Positions 31,899-40,328 of a stretch of DNA of 64,000 nucleotides are shown one piece after another (the stretch's first letter is position 1; each line of letters starts with the position of its first letter). The position numbers and the translations under genes are program-made. This DNA is from Oscillospiraceae bacterium (GTDB lineage Bacteria; Bacillota; Clostridia; Oscillospirales; Acutalibacteraceae). The notes below the pieces were generated by a model that worked only from the letters and a program-made list of their open reading frames with translations, was not told the DNA's origin and made no database searches. Location of the stretch: positions 1-64,000 of the forward strand of contig SVOT01000003.1 of assembly GCA_015066225.1 (NCBI GenBank). The letters run 5' to 3'.

Positions 31899-33539
31899 TT
31901 ATTTATTGATTTCGTTCTGTGAAGCAACAAGACTTTCACCGCAATACATTTCACGAAGCTTGGGCTTTTCTATTTTGCCCGTGGGGTTGCGGGGAACCTT
32001 TGCGAAAATAAGCTTTCTCGGGCGTTTGTATCTTGGCAAATCATAACAGAAATCGTTAATATCGTCCTCCGTTATTTCCTCGCCCTCTTTTGCTTCAATA
32101 ATGGCGGCGGCAATTTCACCGAGACGCGCATCGGGAAGACCGATAACCGCAACATCCTTGATTTTGTCATATTTTCTGAGGAAATCCTCAATCTGAACGG
32201 GGTAAAGGTTTTCACCACCGGAAATGATAACATCCTTTTTGCGGTCAACAAGGAAAATGAAGCCATCTTCATCCTCCTGCGCCATATCGCCTGTATAAAG
32301 CCAGCCGTCAGAAAGAACCTCGTTGGTTGCCTTTTCATCCTTATAGTAGCAAAGCATTACGCCCGGGCCCTTAACCGCAAGCTCTCCAACCTCGCCACGT
32401 GCAACAGTATTTTTATTTTCGTCAACAATTTTAACTTCCCAGCCGAAGCCTGCTTTACCGATAGCGCCCACCTTGTGAACATTTTCAACGCCGAGATGCA
32501 CGCAACCGGGGCCGATGGATTCGCTCAGACCGTAGTTTGTGTCGTACTGATGATGGGGGAAAACGTCAAGCCAGCGTTTAATAAGGCTTGGGGGAACGGG
32601 CTGAGCACCGATATGCATCAACCTCCATTGACTGAGTGAGTATTCACTCAAATCAATGTCACCGCTTTCGATAGCATCAAGAATATCCTGGGCCCACGGA
32701 ACAAGAAGCCACACGATTGTACACTTCTCCTCGCTTGCTGTTTTGATAATCGTTTCGGGCTTTGTGCCTTTGAGAAGAACTGCCCTGCTACCTGCCACAA
32801 GGGAACCGAACCAATGCATTTTGGCACCTGTATGGTAGAGCGGAGGAATACAAAGGAATACATCGTCTCTGCTTTGTGAATGGTGATTCTGCTCTGTCAA
32901 AGCAGCGTGAACAAGGCTTTTGTGGGCGTGTAGAATAGCTTTGGGGAAGCCTGTTGTGCCCGAGGAGAAATAAACAGCCGCCTCATCCTCATCGGTGATA
33001 TTAATAAGCGGGTCGTGAGAGGAGCAATATGTAACGAGCCTGTCGTAGCTTTCGGCAAAGGTTGGGCAATCCTCACCAACATAGAACGTGTATTTAACAT
33101 CAGGGATTCTATGTGCAATCTCTTCAACTCGACCCGTAAACTCAGGACCGAAGACAAGAACGTTGCTGTCAGAAAGCTTGAGACAGTATTTGATTTCATC
33201 CGCAGTATAGCGATAGTTAAGCGGAACTGCAAGGGCACCTGTTTTGAGGATACCGAAATAGATGGGAAGCCACTCGATGCCGTTCATAAGAAGGATTGCT
33301 ACCCTGTCACCTTTTTTGATGCCTCTTGAAAGAAGAAGGTTTGCAAAGCGGTTTGCTCTTTTGTCGAACTCACCCCAGGTAAGCTGGGTTCTGCCAACGT
33401 TAAAGGGATTGGGCTCGATAAGAGAATACTCACGCCAGGTCTGGCGATTTTTTCCCTGGATTTCGGGGTTAATCTCAACAAGAGCAACCTCATTTTTGTA
33501 GTTTCTTGCGTTATTTACAAGAAATTCTGTAATAGGCAA
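31899..33539 (-). CDS. AMP-forming acyl-CoA synthetase (aryl-acetate CoA-ligase-like)
   Basis: 546 residues of the ANL superfamily. The P-loop is YFSSGTTGFPKA, with TNYGLSES, the LYTGDMAQEDEDGFIFLVDRKKD hinge region and C-terminal catalytic Lys in NPTGKIEK. The enzyme links or releases CoA from a carboxylic acid. Next to iorAB, the likely substrate is an aryl-acetate, run in either direction. TTG 33539 is the only usable start: AAAGGA lies 10 bases upstream and an in-frame stop lies just before it. It is the first gene of the operon. Confidence 0.85.
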   Translation of the reverse strand: MPITEFLVNNARNYKNEVALVEINPEIQGKNRQTWREYSLIEPNPFNVGRTQLTWGEFDKRANRFANLLLSRGIKKGDRVAILLMNGIEWLPIYFGILKTGALAVPLNYRYTADEIKYCLKLSDSNVLVFGPEFTGRVEEIAHRIPDVKYTFYVGEDCPTFAESYDRLVTYCSSHDPLINITDEDEAAVYFSSGTTGFPKAILHAHKSLVHAALTEQNHHSQSRDDVFLCIPPLYHTGAKMHWFGSLVAGSRAVLLKGTKPETIIKTASEEKCTIVWLLVPWAQDILDAIESGDIDLSEYSLSQWRLMHIGAQPVPPSLIKRWLDVFPHHQYDTNYGLSESIGPGCVHLGVENVHKVGAIGKAGFGWEVKIVDENKNTVARGEVGELAVKGPGVMLCYYKDEKATNEVLSDGWLYTGDMAQEDEDGFIFLVDRKKDVIISGGENLYPVQIEDFLRKYDKIKDVAVIGLPDARLGEIAAAIIEAKEGEEITEDDINDFCYDLPRYKRPRKLIFAKVPRNPTGKIEKPKLREMYCGESLVASQNEINK

Positions 33540-33584
33540 AGTTTTTCATTCCTTTGTTTGTGAAATATAAAATATCAAATAAAA

Positions 33585-33613
33585 ATTTTATCAAATTTGT
33601 CGCAAAAAGTCAA
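33585..33613 (-). promoter_or_regulatory. promoter of the acyl-CoA ligase-iorAB operon
   Basis: Minus-strand TTGACT (33608-33613), 17-bp spacer, TAAAAT (33585-33590), about 45 bases before the TTG start. Confidence 0.7.
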
Positions 33614-33627
33614 CAATACAGCATATT

Positions 33628-34248
33628 TTATATGCCTTGAATATAACTTTCGATATCAAAATCATCAACAGGGCTGTTGTTTTTGAGATATAAGGGATGA
33701 TGGGGGTGACCTTTTACGGAGCGTTTACCCACAGTATACCATTTTGCACCGAATTGATTGCCGATTTCAATCATATCCTTTACACAGGGAATAAGGTACG
33801 GCCTTTTTTCGATAATTGTGCCCCACGCCGCCCACACAGCGGGGGTTTTGCCCTCACCGTATAACGAAAGAATATAGCGGAAGGCATTCATATTTTCGTT
33901 ATGTAAGGATTTGTTGAATTCGCTGTCCATATCCTTGGGATTAGTCGCCCTCTGGGCATAGACGTTAAACATTATAAAACTGTCAAAACCGTTAAATGCA
34001 GCTGTTCGCTCAACAGATTTCAACGTATTGTCAAGCTCATCCGGCTTTGCGGTGGACGGATTTATTCCGATACATATAAGGGGATTCTCACCCCTTGTGC
34101 CGAGAATGTAACGGTATTCTGTATATGCATTTGGAACATAGAGCCACTTTGATGTATCATATTCAAAAGAGCCTTGCGCCTCATTACGCAAAGCATCCTC
34201 AAAGCTGATTATTTCAAGCTGATTTGTTTCGCAAACGGGTATATGCAT
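33628..34248 (-). CDS. DUF1643 family protein
   Basis: 206 residues, soluble. The core YRYILGTRGENPLICIGINPSTAKPDELDNTL…FDSFIMFNVYAQRAT and a later AAWG, plus KGHPHHPLYL near the end, define DUF1643, a family of unknown function found in phages and bacteria. ATG 34248 follows AAAGGTGG; the longer frame from 34302 has no ribosome site. It stands alone, divergent from the phosphoribosyltransferase gene. No activity can be assigned from sequence. Confidence 0.8.
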   Translation of the reverse strand: MHIPVCETNQLEIISFEDALRNEAQGSFEYDTSKWLYVPNAYTEYRYILGTRGENPLICIGINPSTAKPDELDNTLKSVERTAAFNGFDSFIMFNVYAQRATNPKDMDSEFNKSLHNENMNAFRYILSLYGEGKTPAVWAAWGTIIEKRPYLIPCVKDMIEIGNQFGAKWYTVGKRSVKGHPHHPLYLKNNSPVDDFDIESYIQGI

Positions 34249-34345
34249 AAAAACGCCACCTTTCATTCTGTTAATTATATTATTTTTATCTGCTTTTTTC
34301 AATAATTATTTGCAATAAAGCGGTGATTTTAAAAGTGGTTTTCCC

Positions 34346-34373
34346 TTGACTTTTCGGTGTGTTCATTTATAAT
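34346..34373 (+). promoter_or_regulatory. promoter of the PRTase-rsmI operon
   Basis: TTGACT (34346-34351), 16-bp spacer, TATAAT (34368-34373), 30 bases before the start codon. Confidence 0.7.
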
Positions 34374-34403
34374 TGTATTGTATATTTTAAAAGGGGTGGT
34401 TTT

Positions 34404-34952
34404 ATGTACCATGAAATGACCATTGCAGGGCTCAAGCGTCAGCTCCCGCTTTGTCAGCTTAACGAAAATTTAAAAATCGGTGCTTTTGTTATTTTCGGCG
34501 ATGCTGAATTGACAGTTGCCTGCGCAAGCGAGCTTTTAAAAAAAGCACCCGAATTCGATTACATAATCACAGCCGAGGCAAAGGGTATCCCCCTCGCCCA
34601 CGAAATGAGCCGTCAGAGTGGCAAAAAATATTTTGTGGCACGTAAAAAGCCTAAGCTTTATATGACAGGTGTTTTTGATGCGGTTGTAAACTCCATCACA
34701 ACTGAGGGCGAACAGCACCTCTACCTCGACACAGCAGAAGCAGAAGAAATTAAAGGCAAAAGAGTTATTATTGCAGACGATGTTGTTTCCTTGGGCGAAT
34801 CACTCAAGGCTGTTCAGACCCTTCTTGAAAAAGCGGGGGCAAACATTGTTGCAAATATGACAATCCTTGCAGAGGGTGACGCCGCAAGCCGTGACGACAT
34901 CATTTATCTCGAGCGTCTTCCCCTTTTCGACAACGACGGTAACGCACTTTAA
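34404..34952 (+). CDS. phosphoribosyltransferase, adenine-PRTase-like
   Basis: 182 residues, type I PRTase fold. The front strand YIITAEAKGIPLAHEMSRQSGKKYFVARKKPK is APT/XPT-like. The PRPP loop reads VIIADDVVSLGESLKA, so the usual DD-x-x-(A/S)TGGT is here DDVVSLGES, which is unusual. The enzyme probably salvages a purine base or senses PRPP, but the altered loop leaves catalysis uncertain. ATG 34404 follows AAAGGGGTGG; rsmI starts 2 bases after its stop, so they are coupled. Confidence 0.75.
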   Translation: MYHEMTIAGLKRQLPLCQLNENLKIGAFVIFGDAELTVACASELLKKAPEFDYIITAEAKGIPLAHEMSRQSGKKYFVARKKPKLYMTGVFDAVVNSITTEGEQHLYLDTAEAEEIKGKRVIIADDVVSLGESLKAVQTLLEKAGANIVANMTILAEGDAASRDDIIYLERLPLFDNDGNAL

Positions 34953-34954
34953 TT

Positions 34955-35782
34955 ATGGCAGGAACACTTTATATTGTAGGAACACCCATAGGCAATCTCG
35001 GTGATTTTTCACCAAGAGCTGTTGAAACGCTGACAAACGTTGATTTTATTGCCGCGGAGGACACCCGTGTGACAATAAAGCTTCTTAACCATTTCGGAAT
35101 AAAAAAGCCTATGGTCAGCTATTATGAGCACAACAGGGCAGAAAGAGGCCCCCTTATAATTGACAGACTTCTCGCAGGCGAAAGCTGTGCTCTTGTTTCC
35201 GATGCGGGTATGCCAATTATTTCTGACCCCGGCGAGGATCTAACAAAGCTTTGCCACGAAAACAACATCAGCATCTGTGCTGTGCCGGGTCCATGTGCAT
35301 TTGTTACGGCACTTGCCGTTTCGGGTATGCCATCGGGCAGATTCACCTTTGAGGGCTTTCTGACTGTTTCAAAGCAAAACAGAAAAAAGCATCTTTCAGA
35401 GCTTGTGGACGAAAAACGCACTATGATTTTTTATGAGGCACCCCACAAATTGCCCGGAACACTCAGGGATATGGCAGAATATTTTGGCGACAGAAAAATC
35501 GCACTTGTAAAGGAACTGACAAAAATACACGAAAACGTTGAAAGAACAACGCTTTTTGCGGCAGCAGAGAAATATTCCCTCGAAAGTCCAAAGGGCGAAT
35601 TCGTTTTGATAATCGAGGGCAAGCCCGAAGAGGAAAAAACCGAGTTAACCCTTGAAGACGCAACGAAAATCGCGCTCAGATTAACAGAAGAGGGGCTCTC
35701 TAAAAACGAGGCGGCAAAGGAAGCGGCAAAGCAAACGGGCTTGAAAAAGAGCGATATTTATAAATCCATACAAAACGGGTGA
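34955..35782 (+). CDS. rsmI: 16S rRNA (cytidine1402-2'-O)-methyltransferase
   Basis: 275 residues, tetrapyrrole-methylase fold. It has GTPIGNLGDFSPRAVETL, the AEDTRVT motif, SDAGMPIISDPG and AVPGPCAFVTALAVSG, all hallmark RsmI segments. A C-terminal helical extension (LSKNEAAKEAAKQTGLKKSDIY) is the RsmI-specific RNA-binding tail. It 2'-O-methylates C1402 in the ribosomal decoding centre using SAM. It is second in an operon with the PRTase; the next gene begins 4 bases later. Confidence 0.95.
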   Translation: MAGTLYIVGTPIGNLGDFSPRAVETLTNVDFIAAEDTRVTIKLLNHFGIKKPMVSYYEHNRAERGPLIIDRLLAGESCALVSDAGMPIISDPGEDLTKLCHENNISICAVPGPCAFVTALAVSGMPSGRFTFEGFLTVSKQNRKKHLSELVDEKRTMIFYEAPHKLPGTLRDMAEYFGDRKIALVKELTKIHENVERTTLFAAAEKYSLESPKGEFVLIIEGKPEEEKTELTLEDATKIALRLTEEGLSKNEAAKEAAKQTGLKKSDIYKSIQNG

Positions 35783-35786
35783 TTAT

Positions 35787-36392
35787 ATGATTTTCGGTGT
35801 AAAATGGTATCTGTGGCTTGTGCTCCTTTTAGCGGTGGTGTTGCTTATCTTCACCTGGCACAAAGCAATGGAGGCATCAAGAAAACGGCGGGAACGCCTG
35901 AAAAAAGAAGCCGCAATCTGGAAAAGGGATTATGACCTTCGCCAGAATTTCTCGGTTCTAACAGAAGCAAAAATCAAAGAAACCGACGACAGCGAGCTTC
36001 TTCACGGTGTGGCAATGAACATACAGGTTGCGTTGGAAAATGCGCCTGATATGAACACTCTTTTTAACGGCTTAGCAAACGAAAAGAAGTATATTTATGC
36101 CTTGGAATATTTTGATGAGGATTGCAAAATCTCTCTTTCCAACTTTTTCAGAAACAACGGCACTCCCCTTGTACCGGTTGTTCCCGAGGCACTTTGTGCC
36201 GTCGGATTTGAAAGCTACGTTGACTTTTTCAAAAAGCTTCATCCGATGTTTGATGAAGAAAGCGACGTGTCAATCGATCTGTCTTTAATCGGAAAAATCG
36301 ATGAAGAGTTTGCGTCCGTGTTTGATTCCGACGCATTGTGCAGAGCTTGCTCGCAATACATAAAGAATAATAAAGAGATATTTTTATCATAA
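35787..36392 (+). CDS. N-terminally anchored protein, DMP19-like (unknown)
   Basis: 201 residues. One N-terminal membrane helix (about 5-23) is followed by a charged stretch and a helical soluble domain whose ALEYFDEDCKISLSNFFRNN…VVPEALCAVGFESYVDFFKK pattern resembles the DMP19/DUF4375 family, in which an acidic protein with a conserved GGF-like step mimics DNA. That match is weak. It starts within the ribosome-site region overlapping the rsmI end (GGGTGATTAT) and so is part of that operon. Function unknown. Confidence 0.5.
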   Translation: MIFGVKWYLWLVLLLAVVLLIFTWHKAMEASRKRRERLKKEAAIWKRDYDLRQNFSVLTEAKIKETDDSELLHGVAMNIQVALENAPDMNTLFNGLANEKKYIYALEYFDEDCKISLSNFFRNNGTPLVPVVPEALCAVGFESYVDFFKKLHPMFDEESDVSIDLSLIGKIDEEFASVFDSDALCRACSQYIKNNKEIFLS

Positions 36393-36431
36393 ACAGATAA
36401 ATCAGACTAACAATTATAAAGGAGAATTAAA

Positions 36432-37331
36432 ATGGCAGTAACCTTTCACCTTTCCGCATTTGCCGACGAAGCAGGCGGCGGGATAAAAGAACAGATAGCA
36501 GCTTTAAAGGCTCACGGTATGACACACATTGAGCCAAGAGGTCTTGACGAGGGTAACATCTCGCTTTATTCCGTAGCACAGGCAAGGGAGCTCAAGAAAA
36601 TCCTTGACGATAACGGCATTTCTGTTTCGGCCATTGGCTCACACTACGGCAAAATTGAAATCACAGACGATTTCACTCCCCATTTTGAAGATTTTAAAAA
36701 CTGTGTTGAGGTTGCAAACATTCTCGGCACAGAAAGAATAAGGATGTTCAGCTTCTTTTTCACAAAGGGTCAGAGCCTTGCAGAATACCGTGACGAGGTT
36801 TTTGAGAGACTTGATAAAATGTGCAGCTACTCATTAAACAACGGTATATGGTGCTGCCACGAAAACGAAAAGGATATTTACGGCGACAACGAAATCCGTT
36901 GCCTTGAAATATACAAAGCCTTTGAGGGCAAAATCAAAGGTATTTTCGACCCGTCAAACTTTATTCAATGCGGTGTGGACATTCTCCCTGCATACGAGCT
37001 TTTGAAGGATTACATCGACTATTTCCACGTTAAGGACTGCCTTTACGAGGGTGGCAAGGTTCGCCCCGCAGGTCTTGGCGATGGTCAGATTGTTGAGCTT
37101 CTTTCACGCTTTGCAAAGGATAAAACCGGCGACCACTTCCTCACCCTTGAGCCCCATCTCAAGGTATTTGAAGGCTTGGCAGCTCTTGAGGGCGAGGGCG
37201 GAACAGCCGACCAGTTAAAGGACGATTATACATATCCCACAAATCGTGCGGCTTTCGATGCCGCCGCTGATGCGTTGGATAACTGCCTCAGGCAGGCAAA
37301 CCTTTCTGACGTTACAATCAGAAGTTACTAA
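36432..37331 (+). CDS. sugar phosphate isomerase/epimerase
   Basis: 299 residues, TIM barrel of the xylose-isomerase-like superfamily. It begins FHLSAFADEAGGGIKEQIAAL, with MTHIEPRGLDEGN, WCCHENEKDIYG (metal His/Glu), IKGIFDPSNFIQCG and DYFHVKDCLYEGGKV as metal/substrate strands. It is likely a keto-aldose isomerase or epimerase. AAGGAG precedes ATG 36432, and it is followed after 16 bases by an SDR dehydrogenase, so the two probably act on the same sugar or uronate. Confidence 0.8.
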   Translation: MAVTFHLSAFADEAGGGIKEQIAALKAHGMTHIEPRGLDEGNISLYSVAQARELKKILDDNGISVSAIGSHYGKIEITDDFTPHFEDFKNCVEVANILGTERIRMFSFFFTKGQSLAEYRDEVFERLDKMCSYSLNNGIWCCHENEKDIYGDNEIRCLEIYKAFEGKIKGIFDPSNFIQCGVDILPAYELLKDYIDYFHVKDCLYEGGKVRPAGLGDGQIVELLSRFAKDKTGDHFLTLEPHLKVFEGLAALEGEGGTADQLKDDYTYPTNRAAFDAAADALDNCLRQANLSDVTIRSY

Positions 37332-37347
37332 TAAAGGAGTAAAAAAT

Positions 37348-38199
37348 ATGTTTAAACACGATAATTTAAAAGGCAGAGTTGCCGTTGTTACAGGTGGCGG
37401 CGGCGTTCTTTGCAGCGGATTTGCAAAGGACCTTGCAAGACAGGGCGTTAAGGTTGCTGTGCTTGATTTAAGAGAGGATTCGGCAAAAAAGGTTGCTGAC
37501 GAAATCATTGCAGAGGGCTTCGAGGCTATTGGTGTTGCTTGCAACGTTCTTGAAAAAGAAAGTCTTGAAAATGCACGCAGGATTATTAACGACTCTATAG
37601 GCACCTGCGACATTCTCATAAACGGTGCAGGCGGTAACCACCCCAGCGGCAACACAACAAAAGAAAAATTCGAGCTTTGTGATATTGCAGAAAAGGCAGA
37701 GGACGTAAAAACATTCTTTGACCTTGACCCTAAGGGAATCGAATTTGTTTTCAACCTCAACTTCCTTGGTACACTTCTCACAACACAGGTTTTTGCACAG
37801 GATATGGTAGGAAAAGAGAATGCAACAATCATTAACATCTCTTCAATGAACTCCTACAAGCCTCTCACAAAAATCCCCGCTTATTCTGCCGCAAAGGCTG
37901 CAATTTCAAACTTTACACAGTTTATGGCTGTTCATTTCTCAGAGGTTGGTCTCAGAGTCAATGCTATTGCTCCCGGATTTTTCTCAACAAACCAGAACAA
38001 AGCGCTTCTTTACAACGAAGACGGCTCGCTCACACCCAGAAGTGAAAAAATCCTTAACCACACACCTCTCGGACGTTTCGGCGAATGCGAAGATCTTACA
38101 GGTACTCTCCTTTTCCTTGCTGACGAAACCTATTCAAAATTTGTAACAGGTGTTATTATCCCCGTTGACGGCGGCTTCTCTGCATATTCAGGTGTTTGA
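37348..38199 (+). CDS. SDR oxidoreductase, D-mannonate/fructuronate-type candidate
   Basis: 283 residues, classical short-chain dehydrogenase. The nucleotide motif is TGGGGVLCSG (about 13-22), followed by NGAGG, catalytic Ser in NISSMNS, and YSAAK (Tyr/Lys pair). The N-terminus KGRVAVVTGGG and a roughly 25-residue insertion after GGNHPSGNTTKEKFEL match SDR-type mannonate/fructuronate oxidoreductases. If so, it would reduce fructuronate to mannonate, the missing step for the uxuA-eda-kdgK operon at 43.6-46.3 kb. AGGAG precedes ATG 37348; the upstream frame from 37246 overlaps the previous gene. Confidence 0.75.
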   Translation: MFKHDNLKGRVAVVTGGGGVLCSGFAKDLARQGVKVAVLDLREDSAKKVADEIIAEGFEAIGVACNVLEKESLENARRIINDSIGTCDILINGAGGNHPSGNTTKEKFELCDIAEKAEDVKTFFDLDPKGIEFVFNLNFLGTLLTTQVFAQDMVGKENATIINISSMNSYKPLTKIPAYSAAKAAISNFTQFMAVHFSEVGLRVNAIAPGFFSTNQNKALLYNEDGSLTPRSEKILNHTPLGRFGECEDLTGTLLFLADETYSKFVTGVIIPVDGGFSAYSGV

Positions 38200-38203
38200 T
38201 TTA

Positions 38204-38482
38204 TCATAACCACCAGTAAACTGGTGGTTTGCTCTGCCCCTATAAGGGGCGAATGCTGGCTTAGCCCCTCGAAGGGGCACTGAATGATATTGGCATCTGT
38301 ATTTTGAGTGTGCTGAACTTTTTATTCCAATATCTTTTTTCACTAATTTTTCCTCCTTGTACTTTGTAATGCGGCGGCCAAACCACATTCATTCTACTTG
38401 GAGGATTAATTTCGGCGGCTTTGAGCGCGCCGTTTTTGGCTTTGCTAAAGCCTTTTTCTTCCCCCGGTAGAACCGGGGGTTT
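38204..38482. mobile_element. non-autonomous IS200/IS605-like element
   Basis: A perfect 9-bp stem-loop near the left end (AACCACCAG-TAAA-CTGGTGGTT, 38208-38229) and a 7-bp GC stem near the right end (CCCCCGG-TAGAA-CCGGGGG, 38461-38479) are followed by TTTATTT. Internal foldbacks occur (GCCCC-TATA-GGGGC; GCCCC-TCGA-AGGGGC). Subterminal palindromes without inverted terminal repeats are the IS200/IS605 pattern. No tnpA or tnpB is present, so this would be a PATE-like derivative. The classification rests on architecture and needs a database match. Confidence 0.5.
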
Positions 38483-38501
38483 ATTTCCACCCCTAAAGGG
38501 A

Positions 38502-38545
38502 CCAAAAAAACAGATGCAATCCAATGGATTGCATCTGTTTTTTAT
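38502..38545. terminator. bidirectional terminator
   Basis: AACAGATGCAATCC/GGATTGCATCTGTT with A and T tracts on both sides. It overlaps the stop region of the minus-strand HTH membrane gene and ends the SDR-side transcripts. Confidence 0.85.
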
Positions 38546-40242
38546 TTTATATTCACTGAATTCAATGTCTTGGTAACCTCTTCCAATGTTGTTTTATCAC
38601 CTTTATCGCTATCAATAAATGTGATTTTATATTCCAGATTCTTGGAGCCGAAATTTACGCTAATTACTTCTTTTTTTCCATTATCATTTTCAATTGTATA
38701 TGCCAAAACCGTTGCATACAAATCACCGTTTTCATACAAATAATATTTAGAATTCGGAATAGTGGTAACGGATTTCATTACGAGTACAATTGACATAATC
38801 GCCGCCTTTTCGGGATTAAAAACCTCCACATCATCAAGTGTGACGCTACCCTGCAATTTAAACCAATCATAAATATTATCCGGATAAAAACCAAAATGCT
38901 CAATAAATGCGTTTTCAACCCTTTCTTTTTGGCTTTCTGTCAATTCACCGTCTATATATTGCTCATTCAAAAAATCTCCAACAGACTCCGACGAATAAGG
39001 TTTTGAAAACGTGAGATAACATTCTTCATCTGTTTTGTAAACAACACTATAGTCTGTTTCTTTATCAAGTGAATAACCTTTGGGTATTTTAAGCTGCAAA
39101 CCCTCATACTCTAAAAGCTGATATTCTCCCTTTTTGTATTCGGTGTCATAATCGGTTAGGGACTCAGCCGTCCAATTAAGTGCTGCCTCATCTTCAGCAA
39201 ACACTTTTGAATATACAAACTTTATAAAAACCCCTTGCGAAGCACCGACAGCAACAAAGAAATAGCAGCATAATACTATAGCAGCAACTGTTCTGAGAAC
39301 TATTATTTTCTTGCTAATAGACTTTTCTTTTTTCATCGGTTGAAAATATTCACCTGTTTTTTCAACAAAAGAATTAAAGAACAGAATAATGCAATAATTG
39401 AAAACACCTATAATAAGCACAGAGAATATGATACCTATTACAACTTCACTCGAAATACTTCCGAATAGTGCATCTTCGGCAGGGAGCGTCTTTTCAATGT
39501 TTTTATCCACAAAAGAATCTGCTGCAAAAAAAAGTGCGGTAGGAATCATACAAACAGCAAAGCTGATAAATCTTTTATGAAGCGGAATACGTTTAAGAAC
39601 CGACGAAACAGACAACACGGAGATAAGAATAGCCGCAATAACTGTTATAACAAATGTTTCAATAGAAATATAAGTTTTAACAAAGCTTGTAACAGCGTAT
39701 ATCAAAACCATCAGTGAAATACCGATACCCTCGGTTTTAATTTCGTTACCGTTTACAGAGCGCTTTTTGAATACTTTTTTATACGACCTTGCCCAAAAAT
39801 AATCTATAAAAGCAAGCGGTATCGCAAAGCAACACAAAATCGTTTCAAAACTTCTTAAATCGACGGCGTTGCCTATTCCGCTTAAAAATAACGAACCTAT
39901 GTATATAAACAGCGTTATAACCATTGCCAAGCCGAAAATTTCATTTAAAAAAAGGCATAAACGCCTTGCGCCTTTAAATCTGTTTTTTACATAGTATTTG
40001 AAATGATTGAGGTTGTTTTGCTCTGCAACCTCGGGCAACTCGCCTTTTCTTTCTAAAACTCCATGGTAAAATTCATTTTTTGAAACACCTAGAAAGGCAG
40101 AGATTCTCGCCACCTCATCATTGTCAAAAAAATCCCGACAATCTAAAACTCTTTGTATTTTTTCCTCTTTTACTTTTGTAATTTTCGCAAAATCTTTTAC
40201 AGATATTTTTTTATCTGCAAGGTAATCTTTTAATACTAACAT
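38542..40242 (-). CDS. HTH-domain multi-pass membrane protein (unknown)
   Basis: 566 residues. The N-terminal about 60 residues form a Cro/C1-like helix-turn-helix (LKDYLADKKISVKDFAKITKVKEEKIQRVL…ARISAFLGVSKNEFY). About seven to eight membrane helices follow (110-350), and the C-terminal about 200-residue beta-rich domain is probably extracytoplasmic. A DNA-binding head on a membrane protein with an outside domain suggests a one-component membrane sensor. AGGTGATAAAT precedes ATG 40242. No family name is recognised. Confidence 0.6.
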   Translation of the reverse strand: MLVLKDYLADKKISVKDFAKITKVKEEKIQRVLDCRDFFDNDEVARISAFLGVSKNEFYHGVLERKGELPEVAEQNNLNHFKYYVKNRFKGARRLCLFLNEIFGLAMVITLFIYIGSLFLSGIGNAVDLRSFETILCCFAIPLAFIDYFWARSYKKVFKKRSVNGNEIKTEGIGISLMVLIYAVTSFVKTYISIETFVITVIAAILISVLSVSSVLKRIPLHKRFISFAVCMIPTALFFAADSFVDKNIEKTLPAEDALFGSISSEVVIGIIFSVLIIGVFNYCIILFFNSFVEKTGEYFQPMKKEKSISKKIIVLRTVAAIVLCCYFFVAVGASQGVFIKFVYSKVFAEDEAALNWTAESLTDYDTEYKKGEYQLLEYEGLQLKIPKGYSLDKETDYSVVYKTDEECYLTFSKPYSSESVGDFLNEQYIDGELTESQKERVENAFIEHFGFYPDNIYDWFKLQGSVTLDDVEVFNPEKAAIMSIVLVMKSVTTIPNSKYYLYENGDLYATVLAYTIENDNGKKEVISVNFGSKNLEYKITFIDSDKGDKTTLEEVTKTLNSVNIK

Positions 40243-40287
40243 ATTTATCACCTGTTATTTTCCCCATCCTCAAGAATTACTGAATGT

Positions 40288-40320
40288 AAAAGTGCAACCC
40301 CGTTCAACGAGGTTGCACCA
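40288..40320 (-). terminator. terminator of the 1021-residue surface protein gene
   Basis: GTGCAACC(C)CG/CG(A)GGTTGCAC hairpin at 40292-40319 with a T tract on the minus strand. Confidence 0.75.
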
Positions 40321-40328
40321 ATGATTTT

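Noticed and set aside
38261-38524. 87-codon minus-strand frame within the palindromic element
   Set aside because: It lies inside the IS200/IS605-like element and is built from its repeats; no ribosome site, and such frames are common in these elements.
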